Assembly (NCBI GenBank): GCA_020441905.1
Contig: JAGRLG010000047.1
Location: forward strand, 1 to 45,775
Source of the DNA: Rhodobiaceae bacterium
Lineage (GTDB): Bacteria > Pseudomonadota > Alphaproteobacteria > Rhizobiales > NORP267
DNA: 45,775 nt
Reading direction: 5' to 3'
Shown here in pieces: positions 15,591 through 25,173 of the stretch (its first letter is position 1; the number at the start of each line of letters is the position of its first letter). The notes beneath the pieces were generated by a model. That model saw only the letters and a program-made list of their open reading frames with translations. It was not told where the DNA came from and searched no databases. The translations under genes were made by a program, and so were the position numbers.

Positions 15591-16478
15591 CTAGCGCCGG
15601 TGATCGCGGAACTGCTGCGGCGTCTGGCCGGAATACTTGCGGAAGAAACGGGAAAAATAGCTCGGGTCGGAAAAATTGAGCGAATAGGCGATTTCGCTGA
15701 CCGATTGGCCGGTGAATATCAGCTGCCGCTTCGCTTCCACCAGCAGGCGCTGGCGGATGAGATGGCCCGCCGTCACGCCGGTGACCTTCTTGCAATGCTC
15801 GTTGAGCCGGTCCGGCGTCATCGCCAGCCACTCGGCATAGGCGCTCAGGTGCCGGGTTTCGCGGAAATTGTCTTCCACAAGCTGGCGCAGCCGGCTGACC
15901 GTGTCGTCCAGGGCCTTGGGTTTCTTGGTATTCCAGCGAGAACCGTCGATGCCAAGGCGCGAGATCTCGACAATGAGCAACGCCAGATAAGAGCGGATGG
16001 CGATCTGCGAGCCGTCGGGGCCGATTTCGAGTTCCTCGAGAATCTGATGCGCCAGGCCGGAAATCCGCTCCTTGCCCTTTTCGTTGTCCAGCGGCACCAC
16101 CACCGCGCGCTCCACCGCCGCCAGCCGGTCGCTGAGCGAACCGCTGGTATCGGCAAAGCCGCGAATGACGTCGTCGGTGAAGGACAGCACCATGCCTTCG
16201 GTATTGGGGCTGAACTGGTAGGAGTGGACCACGTTCGGCGCCAGCACGATAAGCGTATTCGATCCGAAATCAGTGGTGTTGGTTTCCACCGTCAGCCGCA
16301 CGCTGCCATCGGCGATATACATGACCTGATGCAGGTAGCGGTGGGAATGGGGATTGATGACCCAATCATTCTCACTGGAACGAACCGTGATCGGCTCAGC
16401 ATGGATGAAGTCGAATGCCTGCTCGTCGGCAGCTTCGCCATAAAGGTGGAACTGGGGCACTTCCCTCATGGTATCCAT
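15591..16478 (-). CDS. AraC-family transcriptional regulator, PobR-like
   Basis: A 295-residue regulator with an N-terminal cupin-type sensor domain (QFHLYGE at the start, then NPHSHRYLHQVMYIADGSV) and a C-terminal double helix-turn-helix (GHLIRQRLLVEAKRQLIFTGQSVSEIAYSL followed by FSRFFRKYSGQTPQQFR). AraC proteins opening with this cupin pattern include PobR, which activates 4-hydroxybenzoate hydroxylase genes; no pobA is in the window, so the target is open. The adjacent pca operon and flavin reductase are obvious candidates. The start is uncertain: ATG 16478 gives the family-typical beginning, ATG 16469 is also possible, and a GTG at 16553 directly after the upstream stop would add 25 residues. 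Confidence 0.85.
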   Translation of the reverse strand: MDTMREVPQFHLYGEAADEQAFDFIHAEPITVRSSENDWVINPHSHRYLHQVMYIADGSVRLTVETNTTDFGSNTLIVLAPNVVHSYQFSPNTEGMVLSFTDDVIRGFADTSGSLSDRLAAVERAVVVPLDNEKGKERISGLAHQILEELEIGPDGSQIAIRSYLALLIVEISRLGIDGSRWNTKKPKALDDTVSRLRQLVEDNFRETRHLSAYAEWLAMTPDRLNEHCKKVTGVTAGHLIRQRLLVEAKRQLIFTGQSVSEIAYSLNFSDPSYFSRFFRKYSGQTPQQFRDHRR

Positions 16479-16553
16479 CGCTACGACAATAGTCGCAGAA
16501 CCGCGTTCGGTAAACTGGTCCTTATCGTCCGATAGCGGTTTGCCGGAATGCAC

Positions 16554-17084
16554 CTAACCATTTTCCCCGGCAGCGGGCAGGCGCCGGTATTCGCGGTCGA
16601 AATACGCCAGCGCCGCCTCGCCGCCCTGCGATTGCACCGCCACGACGCGGCCGAAAATCACCCAATGGGTGCCGACTTCATTGACCATGAACACTTCGCA
16701 TTCCAGCCGGGCAATCGCGCCGTCAAGGACGGGCGCCCCCAGGCTGCCAGGCTGCCAGCGCGGATCGGCGAAGCGGTCCTCCATCGCTACCGGTCCGCGG
16801 CCGCCGAATCTTTCGGCCAGGTCCTGCTGGCCGGCATTGAGGGTATTGACGCAAAAGACGCCGTTGCCTTCGAAGGCGGCATGCATGCCGCTGGCCTGGT
16901 TCAGGCAGATCAGCACCGTCGGGGGGTCGTCGGTCACCGAACAGACCGCGGTCGCGGTGAAACCGCATTTGCCGAAGGCTCCATCGGTGGTCACGATATG
17001 GACCGCGGCTGCCGCCCGGCTCATGGCATCGCGAAACTTCGCCGGCTCAACGCCTGCACCCGGTCGCACTCGTGTTGCGGTCAT
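16554..17084 (-). CDS. Flavin reductase (HpaC/RutF-like)
   Basis: A 176-residue flavin reductase-like FMN-binding protein. Family features are FRDAMSRAAAAVHIVTT, GKCGFTATAVCSVTDDPPTVLICLN, the FCVNTLNAGQQDLAERFGG segment and a C-terminal THWVIFGRVV followed by ALAYFDREYRRL. Such enzymes supply reduced flavin to two-component monooxygenases of aromatic degradation. No partner oxygenase gene is adjacent. I chose the ATG at 17084 because the domain begins about a dozen residues later and the longer frame from 17204 begins with atypical sequence. It is followed on the same strand by the AraC regulator gene. Confidence 0.86.
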   Translation of the reverse strand: MTATRVRPGAGVEPAKFRDAMSRAAAAVHIVTTDGAFGKCGFTATAVCSVTDDPPTVLICLNQASGMHAAFEGNGVFCVNTLNAGQQDLAERFGGRGPVAMEDRFADPRWQPGSLGAPVLDGAIARLECEVFMVNEVGTHWVIFGRVVAVQSQGGEAALAYFDREYRRLPAAGENG

Positions 17085-17324
17085 GTCACCCAGTTCCACT
17101 TGCGCCGCTCGCTCCGCACCGCCGTCCCCATCCCGGCCCGCGCCCCGCCTCACCAGGATTTCATTTCCGAATCGGCGAGAATTTGTCAGCCTGCCCTGAT
17201 CCATGGCCGCGGCCTGTCCGCCACCCCTGGATCGCGGGCGCGCGCCAGCAATATACCGGCCCGCGTCATTTGCCCACCCCGCGCGCGGCGCCAGCGGTCA
17301 CATTGTTCTTGTTTGGGGGAATAA
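17085..17324. promoter_or_regulatory. Divergent intergenic region, flavin reductase / CDGSH gene
   Basis: This 240-base region separates the divergent flavin reductase and CDGSH genes. I see no strong promoter pair or palindrome in it; only the GGGGGA ribosome-binding site before 17325 is clear. Confidence 0.35.
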
Positions 17325-17570
17325 ATGAGCGAAAACAAACCGCGAATTGCACAAAAGCAGCCCTACCGGGCCGATCTGGAGGAGAACAGGAACTACGCCT
17401 GGTGCGCCTGCGGACGGTCGAAAAAACAGCCTTTCTGCGATGGCAGCCACAAGGGGACCGGGTTTCAGCCGGTCATCTTCAAGGTCGAAAAGAGCGGCGA
17501 ATACTGGCTGTGCGGCTGCAAACACACCAAGGGCCAGCCCTTTTGCGACGGCACCCACAAGACGCTCTAG
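17325..17570 (+). CDS. Double CDGSH iron-sulfur domain protein
   Basis: An 81-residue protein that consists of two complete CDGSH motifs. The first is C27, C29, C38 and H42 in CACGRSKKQPFCDGSH; the second is C63, C65, C74 and H78 in CGCKHTKGQPFCDGTH. Each 3Cys-1His set binds a redox-active [2Fe-2S] cluster with one labile His ligand. Two motifs in one chain is the arrangement of type 3 (MiNT-like) and many bacterial CDGSH proteins, which fold as a monomer with pseudo-twofold symmetry. There is no membrane anchor, so it is cytoplasmic. GGGGGA precedes the ATG. The role is probably cluster transfer or redox sensing; nothing local identifies the partner. Confidence 0.95.
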   Translation: MSENKPRIAQKQPYRADLEENRNYAWCACGRSKKQPFCDGSHKGTGFQPVIFKVEKSGEYWLCGCKHTKGQPFCDGTHKTL

Positions 17571-17690
17571 GCTCCGCCGGCAACCCGCCGCCGCCGGGGC
17601 GCCGCGCAATTGCGGCCAGCAGGCAAGCTTGGTAAGACTGGCGGGACGCGCGAAAGGGGATCGCGCGCCAGGGGGACCAACGGCTTCCGC

Positions 17691-18626
17691 ATGGAATATT
17701 TCGTCCAGCAACTGATCAACGGGCTTACGCTCGGCTCCATCTATGGCCTTATCGCCATTGGCTACACCATGGTCTACGGCATCATCGGCATGATCAATTT
17801 CGCCCATGGCGACATTTTCATGATCGGTGCCTTTGTCGCCCTCATCGCCCTCATCGCCATCGGCCTCACCGCCGGCGCAGGTCTTGTCATCGTCATTCTG
17901 GCTCTGCTGCTGGCGCTGCTCATCGCCATGGCCCTGACCGCGATCTATGGCTGGACGGTGGAGCGCTTCGCCTACCGGCCGCTGCGCACATCGTTCCGCC
18001 TGGCGCCGCTGATCACCGCCATTGGCATGTCGATCGTATTGCAGAACTTCGTCCAGGTGACTCAAGGCGCGCGCGTCAAGCCGCTGCAACCCATCGTCAC
18101 CGGCGGCTACGAGATCATGCGCACCACCACCGAGCACGGCGAATTCATCGTCCTGGTGTCGAATATCCAGATCCTCATCATCCTCACCACCGTCCTGCTG
18201 ATGGCCGTCTTCGCCCTCATCATCGCCAGGACGCCGCTGGGGCGCGCCCAGCGCGCCTGCGAGCAGGACCGCACCATGGCCGCCCTGCTCGGCATCAATG
18301 TCGACCGCACCATTTCCCTGACCTTCGTCATCGGCGCCGCCCTGGCCTCCGTCGCCGGGCTGATGTACCTGCTCTATTACGGCGTCATCGATTTCTTCAT
18401 CGGCTTCGTCGCCGGCATCAAGGCTTTCACCGCCGCCGTTCTCGGCGGCATCGGCTCGCTGCCCGGCGCCATGCTCGGCGGACTGATCATCGGCCTCATA
18501 GAAACCTTCTGGTCGGCATATTTTACTATTGAATACAAGGATGTAGCAGCGTTTTCCATCCTGGTCGTCGTGCTCATTTTCATGCCTTCGGGCCTGCTCG
18601 GGCGGCCCGAGGTCGAGAAGGTCTAG
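17691..18626 (+). CDS. livH: Branched-chain amino acid ABC transporter permease LivH
   Basis: A 311-residue inner-membrane permease with about eight hydrophobic segments. It starts [20 protein letters not shown], followed by [18 protein letters not shown], the family motif that contacts the ATPase in its later part ([18 protein letters not shown]). ATG 17691 gives the usual LivH start. It pairs with LivM, whose gene begins two bases after the stop. Substrate by family is branched-chain or other hydrophobic amino acids. Confidence 0.95.
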   Translation: MEYFVQQLINGLTLGSIYGLIAIGYTMVYGIIGMINFAHGDIFMIGAFVALIALIAIGLTAGAGLVIVILALLLALLIAMALTAIYGWTVERFAYRPLRTSFRLAPLITAIGMSIVLQNFVQVTQGARVKPLQPIVTGGYEIMRTTTEHGEFIVLVSNIQILIILTTVLLMAVFALIIARTPLGRAQRACEQDRTMAALLGINVDRTISLTFVIGAALASVAGLMYLLYYGVIDFFIGFVAGIKAFTAAVLGGIGSLPGAMLGGLIIGLIETFWSAYFTIEYKDVAAFSILVVVLIFMPSGLLGRPEVEKV

Positions 18627-18628
18627 GC

Positions 18629-19965
18629 ATGGCGGCCGGTCCGGCACCAGCGCTTGCCGCCGCTCCGGCGCATAGCCTGCGCGCAGGAATAATCGACGCT
18701 CTCATCGCCGCCTTCATCGCCCTCGCCATCGCCGCGCCGATCATCGGCCTGCGCACCGTCTCGCTGGAGGGCGGCCTCGCGCTGACGACGCGCTGGGGCG
18801 CGGTTGCCATCGCCGTCGCCGTGGTCTTTGCCGGCCGCCTCGCCCTGACCCTGCTGTGGTGGCCGCGGCACAAGCCGGCGCGGCGCGATTCCGCGGGCCG
18901 CCGCCTGCTCGCCCGGGCACGCGATTCCGGCCTCGCCGAACGCGCAATGCTCCTGCTGGCCCCGGCGCTGCTGATCTTCGCCATCGCCCTGCCGGCAACG
19001 CCCTTCGCCGACCGCTATGTGCTCGATATCGGCATTCTCGTCCTCACCTACATCATGCTCGGCTGGGGTCTGAATATCGTGGTCGGCCTCGCCGGGCTGC
19101 TCGATCTCGGCTATGTCGCCTTCTATGCCGTCGGCGCCTATTCCTACGCCCTGCTCGCCACCCATTTCGGCCTATCGTTCTGGATCTGCCTGCCGCTGGC
19201 GGGATTTCTGGCCGCCATGTGGGGCCTCATCCTGGGCTTCCCGGTGCTGCGCCTGCGCGGCGACTATCTCGCCATCGTCACCCTGGCTTTCGGCGAGATC
19301 ATCCGTATCGTGCTGCTCAACTGGTACGACCTGACCAATGGCCCGGACGGCATTTCGCGCATTCCCCGGCCCAGCTTCTTCGGCCTCGAATTCGATCGCG
19401 GCGAAGGTGGTTTTGCCGCCTTTTTCGGCATCGGCTATTCGTCCGACCACCGCATCGTCTTTCTCTATTACCTGATCCTGGCACTGGCCCTTCTGACCAA
19501 TTTCGTTACCCTGCGCCTGCGCCGCCTGCCCGTCGGGCGCGCCTGGGAAGCATTGCGCGAGGACGAGATCGCCTGCCGCTCGCTGGGCATCAACACCACC
19601 GCCACCAAGCTCACCGCCTTTGCCACCGGCGCCATGTTCGGCGGGTTCGCGGGCTCCTTCTTTGCCACAAGACAGGGCTTTATCAGCCCGGAGTCCTTCG
19701 TCTTTCTCGAATCGGCCCTGGTGTTGGCCATCGTCGTGCTCGGCGGCCTCGGCTCCCAGATCGGCGTCGTCATCGCCGCGCTGGTGATGATCGGCGGCTT
19801 CGAGCTGTTTCGCGAGTTCGAGCAATACCGCATGCTGGTCTTCGGCTTCGCCATCGTGCTGATCATGGTCTGGCGCCCGCGCGGCATCATCGCCAGCCGC
19901 ACGCCCTCGATCTTCCTCAAGGAGCGCAAGAGCATCGGCGCCGAAAGCGTCGGGGAAGGACGCGG

Positions 19966-19969
<4 letters not shown>
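18629..19969 (+). CDS. livM: Branched-chain amino acid ABC transporter permease LivM
   Basis: A 446-residue inner-membrane permease. Residues 1-~115 are an extra N-terminal region with two or three hydrophobic helices, seen in alphaproteobacterial LivM; the core starts at [18 protein letters not shown]. The LivM signature [30 protein letters not shown] (written here in two parts: [12 protein letters not shown] and [13 protein letters not shown]) and the ATPase-contact loop [19 protein letters not shown] are present. The stop overlaps the livG start as ATGA. Confidence 0.95.
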
Positions 19970-21566
<1,597 letters not shown>

Positions 21567-21567
21567 C

Positions 21568-21912
21568 ATGGGCTATTTGTGGCAAGGCGGCCCCCTGCCC
21601 TTCCTCTTCATCACCGTGCTGCTCGGCGGCGGCGCCGCCATGGCGTCCGGGCGCGCCATGGCGCGGGCCTGGCGCCCGTTCTGGCGCCTCATCGCCTACA
21701 TGCTGCTGCTGGCCGCCGCGGTGCGCTTCTTTCACTTCTCCCTGTTTGGCGGCACCTTGCTGTCGGCCCACTATTTCGCTGTCGATGCTGCGGTGCTGAT
21801 CCTTGCCGCAAGCGCCGGATTCCGCGTCACCCGCGTGCGCCAGATGGTGACCCAGTATCGCTGGCTCTATGAGCGGTCCGGGCCCTTTTCCTGGCGCCCG
21901 CGCGGCCATTAA
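21568..21912 (+). CDS. Small membrane protein of the liv operon (DUF6867-like)
   Basis: A 114-residue protein with three predicted hydrophobic segments: FLFITVLLGGGAAMASGRAMA, LIAYMLLLAAAVRFFHFSLF and YFAVDAAVLILAASAGF. A basic, aromatic C-terminal tail follows (VTQYRWLYERSGPFSWRPRGH). It begins one base after livF, so it is certainly part of that operon. A protein of this size and layout occurs in liv operons of other alphaproteobacteria and has, as I recall, a DUF6867 label. No function is known. A role in assembling or tuning the importer is inferred from position only. Confidence 0.8.
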   Translation: MGYLWQGGPLPFLFITVLLGGGAAMASGRAMARAWRPFWRLIAYMLLLAAAVRFFHFSLFGGTLLSAHYFAVDAAVLILAASAGFRVTRVRQMVTQYRWLYERSGPFSWRPRGH

Positions 21913-22052
21913 GGCTGGCGCCGATCCGTAATGCCAACCTTCAGGATTTGTGCAAAAATCGCCCGAAGAACAAAGTGCGGGGCCGCATTGGCGGCGCCCC
22001 GCCACCGGAATGAAAACCGCTGGCCCATGAGGCCACAGAAAGGGAGAGGCTG

Positions 22053-23180
22053 ATGAGAAAACTGTTCACGACCGGCGTTGCACTGGCAGCTGTCGCGCTG
22101 GCAGCCATGGCACTGGCCGCCGGCACCGCGCGGGCCGATATCATCATCGGTGTCGCCGGGCCGATCACCGGCGCCCAGGCCAGTTTCGGCGAACAGATGA
22201 AGACAGGCGCGGAGGCCGCGGTAGAGGATATCAACGCCGCGGGCGGCGTGCTCGGCCAACAGCTGAAGCTCCTCGTCGGCGACGATTCTTGCGACCCCAA
22301 GCAGGCGGTCAATGTCGCCAACAAGCTGGCCAGCGACGGCGCCGTTTTCGTCGCCGGCCATTTCTGTTCGTCGTCCTCCATCCCCGCCTCGGAGGTCTAT
22401 GCCGACGAGGGCGTCATCCAGATCACCCCGGCATCGACCAATCCGGCCTTTACCGACCAGCGCGCCGGCCCCGGCACCTTCCGCGTTTGCGGCCGCGACG
22501 ACCAGCAGGGCGCGGTGGCCGGAAATTTCCTCGTCAAGCGCTACAAGGACGCCAAGATCGCCATCGTCCATGACAAGACCGCCTATGGCAAAGGACTCGC
22601 CGACGAAACCAAGAAGGCACTGAACGCCGCGGGCAAGCAGGAAGCGCTGTATGAGGCCATCACGGCCGGCGAAAAGGACTACACGGCGCTGGTTTCCAAG
22701 CTGAAGCAGAACGGTATCGGCGTCATCTATTTCGGCGGCTACCACGCCGAGGCCGGGCTGATCGTGCGCCAGATGCGCGGCCAGGGCATGGATACGGTGC
22801 TCATTGCCGGCGACGCCCTGGTGACGAACGAATACTGGTCGATCACCGGCTCGATGGGCGAAGGCACGCTGATGACCTTCTCGCCCGATCCGCGCGAAAT
22901 CGAAACCGCCAAGCCGGTAGTCGAGCGCCTGGAGGCCAAGGGCCGCGTCACCGAGGGCTACGTGCTCTACACCTATGCCGCCATCCAGGCCTGGAAGCAG
23001 GCGGTGGAGGCCGCCGGCAAGACCGATTTCGACGCGGTCGCCAAGGCGCTGTCCTCGGCCCAGTTCGAAACCGTGATCGGCACCTTCGGTTTCGACGGCA
23101 AGGGGGATTCGACCCGCGTGGCCGATGCCCAATATGTGCTCTATGGCTGGCATGACGGCTCTTATGCCTACGCCAAATAG
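22053..23180 (+). CDS. Branched-chain amino acid substrate-binding protein (LivJ/LivK type)
   Basis: A 375-residue periplasmic binding protein. Residues 1-~29 are a Sec signal peptide (LAAVALAAMALAAGTARA). The mature protein opens IIIGVAGPITGAQASFGEQ, and the two lobes carry the usual VGDDSCDPKQAVNVANKL, VFVAGHFCSSSSIPASEVY and PASTNPAFTDQ ligand-site segments. AGEGR-like AKIAIVHDKTAYGKGLADE marks the second lobe. The conserved disulfide pair is C71 and C94-type (DDSC, HFC). GAGAGG precedes the start. It lies 140 bases after the small membrane protein and serves the LivHMGF importer. Confidence 0.93.
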   Translation: MRKLFTTGVALAAVALAAMALAAGTARADIIIGVAGPITGAQASFGEQMKTGAEAAVEDINAAGGVLGQQLKLLVGDDSCDPKQAVNVANKLASDGAVFVAGHFCSSSSIPASEVYADEGVIQITPASTNPAFTDQRAGPGTFRVCGRDDQQGAVAGNFLVKRYKDAKIAIVHDKTAYGKGLADETKKALNAAGKQEALYEAITAGEKDYTALVSKLKQNGIGVIYFGGYHAEAGLIVRQMRGQGMDTVLIAGDALVTNEYWSITGSMGEGTLMTFSPDPREIETAKPVVERLEAKGRVTEGYVLYTYAAIQAWKQAVEAAGKTDFDAVAKALSSAQFETVIGTFGFDGKGDSTRVADAQYVLYGWHDGSYAYAK

Positions 23181-23205
23181 CTTTTTGCTCCAGGCGGGAT
23201 TTATG

Positions 23206-23229
23206 CGGGCCCGGGATTTCCGGGCCCGC
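23206..23229 (+). terminator. Hairpin between convergent livJ-type and ccdA genes
   Basis: GCGGGCCCG (23206-23214) pairs perfectly with CGGGCCCGC (23221-23229) across a GGATTT loop. It lies 25 bases after the binding-protein stop and 11 before the ccdA stop on the other strand. The trailing TTCCTT is short, so termination may be partial or Rho-assisted. Confidence 0.5.
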
Positions 23230-23240
23230 TTCCTTGCGCC

Positions 23241-23993
23241 CTAGCCGATGGTCGAAAGCGCCGGGAAGGTTTCCAGCAGCCAGTAGGAAAGCTCGCTCAT
23301 CGACCCGGTGATGAACATGATCCCGGCAATCACCAGCAGGCCGCCCATGACCTTCTCCACCAAGCCGAGATGGCGGCGGAAGCGGACCATGAAGGCCATG
23401 AAGGGGCGCACGCCGAGCGCCGCCAACACGAAGGGCACGCCAAGTCCCAGCGAGTAGACGCCGAGCAGGCCCATGCCCTTGAACACGGTATCCTCGCTGG
23501 CGGCCACGAACAGCACCGCCGCCAGCACCGGCCCGATGCACGGCGTCCAGCCGAAGGCGAAAGCCGCCCCCATGATATAGGCGCCGGCCATGCTGCCGCC
23601 GGCAATCGCGCCCGCATAGCGCGTGTCCTTGAACAGGAAGGAAAGCTTGAACAAGCCGAGGAAATGCAGCCCCATCACGATGATCACCACGCCGGCGATC
23701 TTGGCCAGAATGTCGAGATGGCCAACCAGAAGCTGGCCGATCGCCGAAGCCGAGGCGCCCAGCAGCACGAAGACCGAAGTGAAGCCGAGCACGAACAGCA
23801 TGGCCGCGCCGACGACGCGCGAATAGAGCCCCGCCGGAATCCGGCCCTCGCCGGTCAGTTGGTCCAGCGTCGTGCCGCCGAGATAGCACAGATAGGGCGG
23901 CACCAGCGGCAGCACGCAAGGCGACAGAAAGCTGATGATCCCGGCCAGGAAAACCGCGGGGATGGTTACGTCGCCGCCCATCGGGACTCGCAT
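23241..23993 (-). CDS. ccdA: Cytochrome c biogenesis protein CcdA
   Basis: A 250-residue inner-membrane thiol transporter with six transmembrane segments. It moves reducing power from cytoplasmic thioredoxin to periplasmic proteins that prepare apocytochrome c. The two essential cysteines are in LSPCVLPL near residue 26 and WTPCIGP near residue 149. No separate thioredoxin-like partner is adjacent. AAGGA stands directly before the ATG at 23993, while a second ATG four codons later has no such site. It may support the cytochrome c encoded at 2913-3272. Confidence 0.93.
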   Translation of the reverse strand: MRVPMGGDVTIPAVFLAGIISFLSPCVLPLVPPYLCYLGGTTLDQLTGEGRIPAGLYSRVVGAAMLFVLGFTSVFVLLGASASAIGQLLVGHLDILAKIAGVVIIVMGLHFLGLFKLSFLFKDTRYAGAIAGGSMAGAYIMGAAFAFGWTPCIGPVLAAVLFVAASEDTVFKGMGLLGVYSLGLGVPFVLAALGVRPFMAFMVRFRRHLGLVEKVMGGLLVIAGIMFITGSMSELSYWLLETFPALSTIG

Positions 23994-24164
23994 TCCTTGT
24001 TTGGCAGCGCGCCGGGCGCGCGATAGACCCCCGATTTACAGCAATCCGGCGCCGCCGCAAGGGGTTCGCGGCCCGCCCTCTCCCGATTGTGATGGCTTGC
24101 ATTGCGCTGGCGCAGGCGCGATAGATTGGGTTTCCCGCCGACTATCCATGTGGACGCCGCCTCC

Positions 24165-25163
24165 ATGCCAGAAACCGGACCGCACAATCTGATCACCGAT
24201 ATTGCCGGCCTCATGGTCGGAAACGCGGAAGACAAGGACGGATTGAGCGGCACCACGGTTCTCGTCGCCGAAAAGCCCATGATTGCCGCCGTCGACGTGC
24301 GCGGCGGCGCGCCCGGCACCGCCGAAACCGAATTGCTGGCGCCGGAATATACCGTGGGAAAGATCGATGCCATTGCCCTTTCGGGCGGCTCCGCGTTTGG
24401 CCTTGCCGCCGGCGACGGCGTGCGCGACTGGCTGCGCGCCACCGGCCGCGGCTTCTCGGTGGCCCAGAGCCGCGTGCCGATCGTGCCCGCGGCGATCCTG
24501 TTCGACCTGGCCGGCGGGCGCGAGCAGACCTGGCGCGAGGAGCCGCCATACCGCCTTCTGGGCCGCAAGGCGGCGGCATCCGCGGCACGCAAATTTGCCC
24601 TCGGCAGCGCCGGCGCCGGGGCCGGCGCCACCACCTTCGACCTCAAGGGCGGGCTTGGCTCCGCCTCGCAGCGCACCCCCGGCGGCTATATGGTTGGCGC
24701 CCTCGTCGCCGTGAATGCCTGCGGCAAGGCGACCATTGGCGAAGGCGGCCATTTCTGGGCCGCGCCTTTCGAGATCGGCGAGGAATTCGGCGCCCTCGGC
24801 TATCCCGGCACATGGCCTGCGGGGGCAACCAGGCCGCGCATGAAAGGCGCCGTCGCCGCCAATACCACCCTGGCGATCATCGCCACCGACGCCGCCCTCG
24901 ACGCCGGACAGGCCAAGCGGCTTGCCGCCAGCGCCCATGACGGCATGGCGCGCGCGCTCTATCCCGCCCACACGCCGATGGATGGCGATCTGGTCTTTTC
25001 CATCGCCACCGGCGCCCGCCCGCTCAATTGCGGCACCGCCGATCTGGCTGCGCTGTGCGTGGCGGCATCGAACTGCCTGACGCGCGCCATCGCGCGGGGC
25101 GTCTACGAAGCATCGCCCGGCGGGCCAAAACCGTCCTGGCGGGAAAATTTCGCCAGGCCCTAA
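24165..25163 (+). CDS. P1 family peptidase (DmpA-like, self-processing)
   Basis: A 332-residue Ntn-like peptidase of the P1/S58 family, which includes the aminopeptidase DmpA. Family members cleave themselves before a Ser/Thr that becomes the nucleophile; here the site is N233-T234 in VAANTTLAIIATDAAL. The N-terminal half has DIAGLMVGNAEDKDGLSGTTV and the conserved ALSGGSAFGLAAGDGV. ATG 24165 starts just before the domain; an upstream extension to 24102 lacks a ribosome-binding site. The substrate is not indicated. It ends ten bases from the convergent ferredoxin oxidoreductase gene. Confidence 0.9.
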   Translation: MPETGPHNLITDIAGLMVGNAEDKDGLSGTTVLVAEKPMIAAVDVRGGAPGTAETELLAPEYTVGKIDAIALSGGSAFGLAAGDGVRDWLRATGRGFSVAQSRVPIVPAAILFDLAGGREQTWREEPPYRLLGRKAAASAARKFALGSAGAGAGATTFDLKGGLGSASQRTPGGYMVGALVAVNACGKATIGEGGHFWAAPFEIGEEFGALGYPGTWPAGATRPRMKGAVAANTTLAIIATDAALDAGQAKRLAASAHDGMARALYPAHTPMDGDLVFSIATGARPLNCGTADLAALCVAASNCLTRAIARGVYEASPGGPKPSWRENFARP

Positions 25164-25173
25164 AGATTGCAGG

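Noticed and set aside
18856..19965. N-terminal extension of the livG frame
   Set aside because: It lies inside livM in another frame. The ATGA overlap and the domain start fix the start at 19966.
21911..21941. Imperfect inverted repeat AAGGCTGGC / GCCAACCTT after the small membrane protein gene
   Set aside because: It has a mismatch and no T run, and the binding-protein gene that follows belongs to the same system, so a terminator call is not supported.
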